26,617 nt of DNA from positions 1-26,617 of IMG/VR virus record IMGVR_UViG_3300005583_000011. One strand, written 5' to 3'. The notes beneath the pieces were generated by a model. The model ran no database searches and was not told where the DNA came from. It saw only the letters and a program-made list of their open reading frames with translations. Both the position numbers and the translations under genes were made by a program. Below, piece after piece: positions 21,581 through 26,538 of this stretch; the stretch's first letter is position 1; each line of letters starts with the position of its first letter. Source of the DNA: a virus.

Positions 21581-22450
21581 TCAGGCGGCCTCGGCCATCG
21601 GTTCGGTCGCCGCGTGCAGGTAGGTCGCGGCCTTCTCGGCGGCAGCGGCGGCGCGGAAGATGGCGCGGGGATCGTCACGCAAGCCCTTGATCCAGCCGGC
21701 GATATAGCTAGCGTGATCTGGCCGAGGCTCGATGCTGACGCCCAGATCGGCGCACAGATAGGCCGCGCCCAGTTCGGCAATCAGTTCCTCGAATGCGTAG
21801 TCGGGGTCACCAAAGCGGCCCTTCAAGCTGCGGTCGAGGCGGCTCTTATGGCCGGACCAATGGGTCAGTTCGTGCAGCAGCACCGCATAGTAGGCTTCCG
21901 GCGTGTTGAAGTCGGCGAACCCCGGCATCTGCACGATGTCTTCCGACGGGCGGAAGTAAGCCCGCGCTCCGCCGTGCCGGATGACGGCACGGGTCGCCAT
22001 GGCGAAGGCCTCCGCGCCGGCATGGCGCTCGCCGATCGGCATAGGCTCGGGCGGCGCGGTCGGCGCGAGGTAGGGCGCGGCCAGTCCATCGCACTGGTCA
22101 GCGTTAAACACGCAGTAAGATTTCATCAGGGGGAACATTTTGGCGTCTTCCGTTTCGGTCGCGGCCTTCGCGACCGTCGTGAAAAAGAAAACGGTGGTCG
22201 CCTTCTCACCCTTCCGGACTTGCCCGCCCGCCGCTTGCGCGGCTTTGTAGGTCAGCCAGTAGCGGGACTGGTAGCCGTGGTCCTGCGCGGCGCCCCAAAG
22301 GATCAGCGTATTGATGCCCTGATAGCCCTCGCCTGTGGCGCGGAGGGGCCGACCCATCGGGCCGCCGCTCGCCCATGACTTGGACCAAGGCGCGGTGCCG
22401 GCCTCCAGCATGGCGATGATCTTGTTCGTAACCGTTTCGTAAGAGGTCAT
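21581..22450 (-). CDS. ArdC-like antirestriction protein (ssDNA-binding + zincin metalloprotease)
   Basis: 289 residues. The N-terminal domain (1-120) has the ArdC pattern: ITNKIIAMLEAG-like start, TAPWSKSW (19-26), GYQGINTLIL (42-51) and YWLTYKAAQAAGGQVRKGEK (64-83), the ssDNA-binding part. The C-terminal zincin has HELTHWSGH (193-201), giving HExxH, and a downstream EELIAELGAAYLC as the glutamate ligand region. ArdC proteins, known from plasmids, bind ssDNA and protect incoming DNA against type I restriction. In a phage it should shield injected DNA or act on host nucleases. It is the first gene behind promoter P2, consistent with immediate-early expression. Confidence 0.9.
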   Translation of the reverse strand: MTSYETVTNKIIAMLEAGTAPWSKSWASGGPMGRPLRATGEGYQGINTLILWGAAQDHGYQSRYWLTYKAAQAAGGQVRKGEKATTVFFFTTVAKAATETEDAKMFPLMKSYCVFNADQCDGLAAPYLAPTAPPEPMPIGERHAGAEAFAMATRAVIRHGGARAYFRPSEDIVQMPGFADFNTPEAYYAVLLHELTHWSGHKSRLDRSLKGRFGDPDYAFEELIAELGAAYLCADLGVSIEPRPDHASYIAGWIKGLRDDPRAIFRAAAAAEKAATYLHAATEPMAEAA

Positions 22451-22474
22451 GGTCGTGGTCCTTTACTGTCTCCC

Positions 22475-22491
22475 CCGCCGGGATCGGCGGG
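22475..22491 (-). promoter_or_regulatory. Array leader I (hairpin + SD)
   Basis: CCGCCG (22475-22480) pairs with CGGCGG (22485-22490) around GGAT; one more C:G pair outside. The linker is the short form (AGACAGTAAAGGA) as in leader F, then CCACGACC before the ATG at 22450. It follows promoter P2. Confidence 0.8.
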
Positions 22492-22516
22492 TGGGGTAGT
22501 CCTAGATAACAATAAC

Positions 22517-22545
22517 ACAATAGCAGATGTTGTTACGTTTGTCAA
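22517..22545 (-). promoter_or_regulatory. Minus-strand sigma70-like promoter P2
   Basis: On the minus strand TTGACA (22545-22540), a 17-base spacer ending TGC, then TATTGT (22522-22517). Near duplicate of P1: the -35 side AAACGTAACAA and the whole downstream 29 bases (22497-22525) are shared. It serves the ArdC-like gene. Confidence 0.8.
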
Positions 22546-22569
22546 GCCTTGGGCTTACCCCCCTGGGGG

Positions 22570-22809
22570 TCAGCCGCTGTATCGCTGGGTGCTGTATAGC
22601 GTGCGCGTAAAGGCGACTGGATCGAAGCCCGGCGTCGACTTGGTCAGGGCCACAATCACCGCGTCAAGCTGGGCCAGGGACAGGTCGTATCCCGCCATGT
22701 TCTCGGCGATGTTCTGGACCTGGGTGAGCGTGAAGGCGTCGGTGTGGTCGCACACGAGCCGGACGGCGGTGTTGACCTGCGTGGTGGTTAGGGTGGGATA
22801 CTTAGGCAT
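22570..22809 (-). CDS. Small hypothetical protein, 79 aa
   Basis: 79 residues starting MPKYPTLTTTQVNTAVRLVC and ending FTRTLYSTQRYSG. Helical segments FTLTQVQNIAENMA and LSLAQLDAVIVALT suggest a compact helical fold, possibly HTH-like, but no family is recognised. Leader J precedes it. Its 3' end lies 25 bases upstream of promoter P2, so P2 sits in the gap between this gene and the ArdC-like gene. Confidence 0.65.
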   Translation of the reverse strand: MPKYPTLTTTQVNTAVRLVCDHTDAFTLTQVQNIAENMAGYDLSLAQLDAVIVALTKSTPGFDPVAFTRTLYSTQRYSG

Positions 22810-22831
22810 GGTTGGTCTCCTTCTAGGGTCT

Positions 22832-22854
22832 CCCCCTGCCGGGAGGGCAGGGGG
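22832..22854 (-). promoter_or_regulatory. Array leader J (hairpin + SD)
   Basis: CCCCCTGCC (22832-22840) pairs with GGCAGGGGG (22846-22854); loop is GGGAG. The linker has AGACCCTAGAAGGAGA then CCAACC before the ATG at 22809. Confidence 0.85.
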
Positions 22855-22876
22855 GGTAGGCGTTTGTATCCGGGGG

Positions 22877-22900
22877 AAACCTTATGCCGGCATAAGGTTT
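22877..22900. repeat. 24-bp perfect palindrome, copy 1
   Basis: AAAC + CTTATGCCGGCATAAG + GTTT. Placed between the stop of the 77 aa zinc-ribbon gene and leader J. Other copies at 24006, 26350 and 26406. Confidence 0.9.
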
Positions 22901-22918
22901 GCCTAGGTGTCCGGTCGG

Positions 22919-23152
22919 CTAGTCGGCGTGGTGGAACAGCCCCATCATGGCTAGTTCCTCAGCGCCGTAGACCTTAGCCGCGCCGCAGCCTTCGCAGGTG
23001 TAGCGTCGGGCGGCAGGCTCGCAGCCGGTCTGCGTGTCGCCGCAGCTGAGGCAGAAGCCCCAGCCACCGTCGCGGCGCACGGCGCTCTCGATCCACTTGA
23101 ACGCGGGCTTGAACTGCTTCCGGCCGGTCTTGGTCGTGTAGGATACGGTCAT
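22919..23152 (-). CDS. Small zinc-ribbon protein, 77 aa
   Basis: 77 residues from the ATG at 23152 (MTVSYTTKTGRKQFKPAFKW), chosen by leader K. A clear zinc ribbon: CLSCGDTQTGC (two C plus C) and, 11 residues on, CEGCG. The N-terminal 30 residues are basic and precede a Trp-Gly-Phe start of the ribbon. The end is acidic (ELAMMGLFHHAD). It probably binds nucleic acid or a protein partner. The specific function is unknown. Confidence 0.75.
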   Translation of the reverse strand: MTVSYTTKTGRKQFKPAFKWIESAVRRDGGWGFCLSCGDTQTGCEPAARRYTCEGCGAAKVYGAEELAMMGLFHHAD

Positions 23153-23176
23153 GGTTGGTCTCCTTCTGGTGGGTCT

Positions 23177-23199
23177 CCCCCTGCCGGGAGGGCAGGGGG
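23177..23199 (-). promoter_or_regulatory. Array leader K (hairpin + SD)
   Basis: CCCCCTGCC (23177-23185) pairs with GGCAGGGGG (23191-23199); loop is GGGAG. Linker AGACCCACCAGAAGGAGA then CCAACC before the ATG at 23152. J and K share the GGGAG loop. Confidence 0.85.
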
Positions 23200-23210
23200 G
23201 GTGGGCGTTT

Positions 23211-23223
23211 GCATACGGTATGC
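23211..23223. repeat. Palindromic repeat GCATACGGTATGC, copy 3
   Basis: Lies three bases past the stop of the DUF7227-like gene (minus strand), preceded by GGCGTTT. Confidence 0.85.
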
Positions 23224-23226
23224 AGA

Positions 23227-23910
23227 TCAGGCGGCGATGGCGCTGGCATTGCGCTTGTAGGTGCCGTGTGCCGGGAAGCCGACGATCACGGCGCGCTGCT
23301 TGGCGCACAGACCGCACGAGGCGCACGTCACGTCGTCGCGGTAGGTCGCGGGGCAGACCGTCACTCGCCGCCCCTCAGGCGTGGCCAGCGTTTGGTTGCC
23401 CGTGACGGTGGAGGGTAACACCACGACAACGGGTGCGATGGCCAGCGCGGCCAGCGTGTCGGCGTGCGCCAAGTTGTTGGCGCTCAGATTGACCGTGAAC
23501 CCGCCGGCATTTGCCTTTGCGACGGCGCGCCGGGCGGCGGCGGTGTGCATCGGCTTGTGGGTGTACGTGAAGCCGCGCCGGCCTTTGTTGGCGGCAACCA
23601 ACCGCGCCAGCGCAGCGGTGTCGATGTGATCGCCCACGCCGGGAAGATCGCCGGCTTGGTTGTGACGCCACAGTTGACCCTCGGGCAGCGCCGCGATCTG
23701 CGGCAGCAGCGCGTCAAACGATCCGCCGCGCCGGCCATCCGTCACCTCATCCCAACGGCTTTTGAGCGGGTAGCTTTCGGCGTAGCAGCCCTTGCCCTGG
23801 AAGGGGCATGAGGTCGGGCAGGTCGCGGCGGTGGAGGTGCTGACGGGGATCGGTCCCGTCTTGGAATTGAGTGACTTCAAGGTGAGGCTCACGGCGTAGG
23901 TGTTGGTCAT
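23227..23910 (-). CDS. DUF7227-like phage protein, Cys-rich
   Basis: 227 residues from ATG at 23910. Cys clusters: CPTSCPFQGKGCYAE near the N-terminus and CPATYRD-x-TCASCGLCAKQ near the C-terminus. Between them are LPEGQLWRHNQAGDLPG (about 77-93) and GFTYTHKPMH and VNLSANNLAHADTLA. This family is recognised from phages (DUF7227) and is unassigned in function. The two cysteine clusters suggest metal or Fe-S binding. First gene behind promoter P3. Annotation name is from memory; the sequence pattern is clear. Confidence 0.8.
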   Translation of the reverse strand: MTNTYAVSLTLKSLNSKTGPIPVSTSTAATCPTSCPFQGKGCYAESYPLKSRWDEVTDGRRGGSFDALLPQIAALPEGQLWRHNQAGDLPGVGDHIDTAALARLVAANKGRRGFTYTHKPMHTAAARRAVAKANAGGFTVNLSANNLAHADTLAALAIAPVVVVLPSTVTGNQTLATPEGRRVTVCPATYRDDVTCASCGLCAKQRAVIVGFPAHGTYKRNASAIAA

Positions 23911-23934
23911 GGTCGGTGTCCTTCTAGTGTCTCC

Positions 23935-23954
23935 CCCTGCCGGGATCGGCGGGG
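23935..23954 (-). promoter_or_regulatory. Array leader L (hairpin + SD)
   Basis: CCCTGCCG (23935-23942) pairs with CGGCGGGG (23947-23954) around GGAT; a T:G wobble replaces the usual pair. Linker is the shorter AGACACTAGAAGGA then CACCGACC before the ATG at 23910. Confidence 0.8.
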
Positions 23955-23975
23955 CGGGTTAGGCGGTCGGCGTTT

Positions 23976-23988
23976 GCATACGGTATGC
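23976..23988. repeat. Palindromic repeat GCATACGGTATGC, copy 4
   Basis: Same arms and GGCGTTT left flank as copies 2 and 3, but not next to a stop codon: it lies in the leader between P3 and the DUF7227-like gene. Confidence 0.8.
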
Positions 23989-24005
23989 ATCCGGTCGGCT
24001 GTCGC

Positions 24006-24029
24006 AAACCTTATGTCGGCATAAGGTTT
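24006..24029. repeat. 24-bp palindrome, copy 2 (one central mismatch)
   Basis: AAAC, CTTATGTCGGCATAAG, GTTT: one T for C in the centre compared with the perfect copies. Lies 34 bases downstream of the -10 of P3 on the minus strand, so in the promoter leader. Confidence 0.85.
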
Positions 24030-24063
24030 CCGGGGTCAGACCCTATCTCGATCTGAAGGATAT

Positions 24064-24092
24064 AGTGTAGCACACTTTGTTTCGTTTGTCAA
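24064..24092 (-). promoter_or_regulatory. Minus-strand sigma70-like promoter P3
   Basis: On the minus strand TTGACA (24092-24087), 17-base spacer ending TGC, then TACACT (24069-24064). The -35 side AAACGAAACAA matches P1 and P2 with small changes; the downstream part differs. Serves the DUF7227-like gene. Confidence 0.8.
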
Positions 24093-24111
24093 GTAGTCGG
24101 AAAGCTTTGTG

Positions 24112-24984
24112 TTAGGTGGACGGGGAGGCGCGGGCCAGACGCGCCAGGCGCAGCGCCTCGCGTGCGCGGACCAGATTCTCAGGGCTTCCACCTGCGCGGC
24201 GGGGTGTGTGGGTTGGGTAGGGAGGGGCGGGGTCGAAGGCGGGGTCGGGTGTGGTGGCGGCGTAGGCGTCGCGTGCGCGGGCCAAGGCGCGCTGCGCGCG
24301 TGCGCTGGTGGGCGAGCGGGCAACAGCATCCTGGGCGGCGAGGTATGCGGAGAACGCGGCGCGGGGGGAGGTCATGGGGGCCGCCGTGTAAGGTGCGCGG
24401 GTGGCACGGTTAGCCGCGCGGCGGGCGGCGGCATCGTAGGCGTCGGCGTCGGCGGCGAGGGCGTCGGCGTAGCCGGCAGCGTAGCGTGCGTATTGGGCGG
24501 ATTGCGCTACGGCGCGGGCGTAGCGGACGCCGCTGGCTTCGACGCGGGCGTCGGCGGTCTGGCGTGCGGCTTCGGCGCGGGCGACGGTGGCCTGGCGCGC
24601 GGCTTCGCGGCGGACGCCGCGGGCTTCGGCGCGGGCGACGGCGCGCGCGGCGGCGGCCAAGCGCGCGGCTTCGCGGCGGACGCCGCGGACGCCGCGGGCG
24701 ACGGCGGCGGCGGCGCGCGCGGCGGCGCCGGCGTGCCGCGCGGCGCAGGCGGCGGCGCGGGCTTCAGCGCGGGCTTCGGAGTAGGCGGCGCGGGCGTCGA
24801 TGGCGGCGGCGCGGGCGTCGATGGCGGCGGCGCGGGCGTCGATGGCGGCGATGTCGCGCGCTTCGGCGCGGGCTTCGCGTGCTTCGACGCGTGCTTCGAC
24901 GCGTGCTTCGGGGCCGGCGGCGCGGGCGGCGCGCGCGGCGCGGGCCTCGGCGGCGGCGATGTCGCGGGCGGTGAGGGTGATCAT
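24112..24984 (-). CDS. Ala/Arg-rich repetitive helical protein
   Basis: 290 residues from the ATG at 24984 (AAGGACCC upstream); the frame stays open further upstream but without protein-like sequence. It is composed almost entirely of A, R, E, D repeats such as EARVEAREARAEAR and three AAIDARA units (DNA repeats at about 24785-24850), ending in a Pro-rich tail and RAREALRLARLARAS. It probably forms long helices or coiled coil. The codon pattern GCG/CGC and GC-rich repeats leave the opposite strand open as well (24109-24999), but the minus frame has the ribosome-binding site. No array leader. Function unknown; possibly DNA- or scaffold-related. Confidence 0.6.
   Translation of the reverse strand: MITLTARDIAAAEARAARAARAAGPEARVEARVEAREARAEARDIAAIDARAAAIDARAAAIDARAAYSEARAEARAAACAARHAGAAARAAAAVARGVRGVRREAARLAAAARAVARAEARGVRREAARQATVARAEAARQTADARVEASGVRYARAVAQSAQYARYAAGYADALAADADAYDAAARRAANRATRAPYTAAPMTSPRAAFSAYLAAQDAVARSPTSARAQRALARARDAYAATTPDPAFDPAPPYPTHTPRRAGGSPENLVRAREALRLARLARASPST
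24785..24850. repeat. 21-bp tandem repeats within the Ala/Arg-rich gene
   Basis: Three adjacent units of GCGGCGCGGGCGTCGATG-type sequence code for AAIDARA on the minus strand. A further near-exact repeat pair with GGCTTCGCGGCGGACGCCGC occurs around 24605 and 24668. Confidence 0.75.
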
Positions 24985-25188
24985 GGGGAGGGTCCTTAGC
25001 GTCGGTTGTTGCGGGGGGCTTCGTCGCGGGGGGCTAGTCCATATGCCCGAGATATGAGCGTAAGCAAGAAATATTGTCGGGGGCGTATCTGCGATGTGTG
25101 CCGGGAGGGGTGTATCGTTGGGGGTGTGATGCGTATCGGGGGGAAGCACTAACGCGGCGGGGGGATGGCGGCGGCCGCATGGTCACGA

Positions 25189-25234
25189 TAAGCCGTTGAA
25201 AAGATTGGCGTGGTCACGGCGTGGTCTTTTATGG
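25189..25234 (+). repeat. Diverged direct repeat, copy 1
   Basis: TAAGCCGTTGAAAA, then TTGGCG, then a variable middle and TGGTCTTTTATGG. Partner copy at 25264-25308 with the same three conserved blocks. Confidence 0.6.
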
Positions 25235-25263
25235 GGGGGGCGGCGTTTGTGAATGACCAACCG

Positions 25264-25308
25264 TAAGCGGTTGAAAACGCTGGCGGTTTAGCAATCCTGG
25301 TCTTATGG
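25264..25308 (+). repeat. Diverged direct repeat, copy 2
   Basis: TAAGCGGTTGAAAA, CTGGCG, variable middle and TGGTCTTATGG. TTGAAA may double as a -35 box, but no matching -10 is seen at 16-18 bases. Confidence 0.6.
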
Positions 25309-25315
25309 TCTAACA

Positions 25316-25352
25316 TTTATTCTATATTATATAGTATATTATATAATATATA
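25316..25352. other. AT-only palindromic block
   Basis: 37 bases almost free of G/C in an otherwise very GC-rich genome, built from TATATTATATAG-type units that are self-complementary (TATTATATAATA). Easily melted DNA of this kind is found at replication origins and strong promoters. Confidence 0.6.
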
Positions 25353-25607
25353 GGTGTTCCGTCAGCGCCAGCGTTGCGCGGTGCAGCACGGCGCGGCGCA
25401 GCGCGCAATCCTGTAGCGTGTGCCCCGTGTAGCCGGCGATAGTTTCCCGGCGACCACGCATGACCAATGACCATTCGGGCGTTAAGGGCGGGCGCTGGCG
25501 CGCGCATGACGCATGGCCCGCGCCCCTGCTGATGGGCGGTGCGGAAAGCTGTGGCGGGGCGCTGGCCTAGGCTGTAGGGTGTGCTGGAGCGATGAGAGGA
25601 GAGGCGT

Positions 25608-26270
25608 ATGACTAATAGGGTGTATGACGGACCGTTGCCTGACCCTGCGCTGCTGACGCCCAAGGCGCGGGTGATCCGCACGCCAGTGGCTAAGTTCTCG
25701 GGCGGGGATATAGGCTGCGGCACGGAGCTGATCGGGCCACCCGTGAAGCTGACGGTGATCAAGGGCACGGATTACAATCCGGCTTGTGAGACCGAGGGCA
25801 ATGTCGTGTTCTATAAAGGGAACAAGATGTTGGAGAATGGGCTGACGGCCAAACAGGAGTTGTTCGCGCGATGCGTCGCAAGCGGTAACACACTGGCGGA
25901 CAGTTACCGGCGCGCATATAATGTTAAAAGTGCAAAGGATTCCAGCATTCATGGCGCGGCCACTGGACTTATGCAAACTCCCAGAATCCGAAACCGCGTG
26001 CATGTTTTGAGCGAGGAAGTCTCAAAAATGGAGCGATACACGTCTGAACGGATACGTTTGCATGTTATTGATCGCCTCATGGTTGAGAGCGGGAACGAAG
26101 ATTCGAAGGCAGCGGAGCGGCTTCGTGCCTTGGAATTGTTGGGGAAGATCTACGATGTGTCGCTGTTCAAGGAGCGGCCCACCGAGACGAAGCCCGTCAC
26201 GCTTACGGTCGAGCATATCACCAACGAGATCGAGGATAAGCTGCGGAAGGTGATGTCTAGCAAGGATTGA
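25608..26270 (+). CDS. Terminase small subunit
   Basis: 220 residues with AGGAGAGG upstream. The central domain fits the phage small terminase pattern: LTAKQELFARCVASGN (about 79-94), then ADSYRRAYN, SAKDSSIHGAATGLMQTPRIRNRV (helix-turn-helix, DNA binding). The C-terminus has helical ERLRALELLGKIYDVSLF, the oligomerisation region, and a tail that would contact the large subunit. The protein recognises the packaging site and loads DNA for cutting. The N-terminal 75 residues are unusual, Pro/Gly-rich and not part of the usual domain. Repeats directly downstream may be its recognition site. Confidence 0.85.
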   Translation: MTNRVYDGPLPDPALLTPKARVIRTPVAKFSGGDIGCGTELIGPPVKLTVIKGTDYNPACETEGNVVFYKGNKMLENGLTAKQELFARCVASGNTLADSYRRAYNVKSAKDSSIHGAATGLMQTPRIRNRVHVLSEEVSKMERYTSERIRLHVIDRLMVESGNEDSKAAERLRALELLGKIYDVSLFKERPTETKPVTLTVEHITNEIEDKLRKVMSSKD

Positions 26271-26288
26271 TGCGATAGCCGTTGCATT

Positions 26289-26311
26289 AGGCTGCGCTTG
26301 GCTGCGTTGGG
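26289..26311 (+). repeat. 23-bp direct repeat, copy 1
   Basis: AGGCTGCGCTTGG followed by CTGCGTTGGG. An exact copy lies at 26452-26474; a partial one (GCTGCGTTGGG) at 26438-26448. The two full copies flank the two large palindromes. Confidence 0.9.
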
Positions 26312-26349
26312 GACACCCGCGCGTGCGCGCCCGCCAGGTGGTAGCCGCG

Positions 26350-26377
26350 GCAAACCTTATGCCGGCATAAGGTTTGC
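26350..26377. repeat. 28-bp perfect palindrome, copy 3
   Basis: GCAAAC, CTTATGCCGGCATAAG, GTTTGC. Longest perfect form; extended by two bases on each side compared with copy 1. Confidence 0.92.
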
Positions 26378-26405
26378 GGCGGCGGCTGCGCCTGGCGGTA
26401 GGCGG

Positions 26406-26433
26406 GCAAACCTTATGCCGGCATAAGGTTTGC
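26406..26433. repeat. 28-bp perfect palindrome, copy 4
   Basis: Identical to copy 3, starting 56 bases after it, so close to five helical turns apart and on the same face of the DNA. Confidence 0.92.
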
Positions 26434-26451
26434 GGCAGCTGCGTTGGGTTG

Positions 26452-26474
26452 AGGCTGCGCTTGGCTGCGTTGGG
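26452..26474 (+). repeat. 23-bp direct repeat, copy 2
   Basis: Exact copy of 26289-26311, on the far side of the palindrome pair. Confidence 0.9.
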
Positions 26475-26530
26475 CGCACACGCACACGCACACGCACACG
26501 CACGCACGCGCGCACGCACGCGTGCGCGCG
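26475..26530. repeat. Alternating purine/pyrimidine tract (CA/CG repeats)
   Basis: Continuous CACACG- and CGCACG-type dinucleotide repeats over 56 bases, ending GCGTGCGCGCG. Such DNA can adopt the Z form under supercoiling. Confidence 0.85.
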
Positions 26531-26538
26531 GGGGATAG

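Larger units (their letters stand above)
24985..25607. other. Non-coding region with repeats and AT-rich palindrome
   Basis: About 620 bases without a convincing gene. G-runs are frequent on the plus strand from 24985 to 25245. Two diverged 45-46 bp repeats (25189, 25264) and an AT-only block (25316-25352) follow. Small candidate frames are MRGRRETIAGYTGH..., 40 aa on the minus strand (25461-25339), and two short plus frames (12 aa from 25252, 36 aa from 25460); none has a good ribosome-binding site. It probably contains control sequences for the terminase gene, or an origin. Confidence 0.5.

Noticed and set aside
18609-23954. Leader hairpins as intrinsic terminators
   Set aside because: On the transcribed strand no U-run follows the stems; they are followed by an A/C-rich linker and ribosome-binding site.
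18588-23960. CRISPR-like array
   Set aside because: Repeats recur at irregular distances with genes between them rather than short spacers, and each sits just upstream of a start codon.
24109-24999. Long plus-strand frame of 296 aa, Gly/Ala-rich
   Set aside because: It is the mirror of the Ala/Arg-rich minus-strand gene in GC-rich repeat DNA. It has no ribosome-binding site and low-complexity sequence.
25322-26003. Minus-strand frames across the terminase region
   Set aside because: They run antisense to the terminase small subunit or through the AT-only block (repeated Ile/Tyr codons) and have no start signal.
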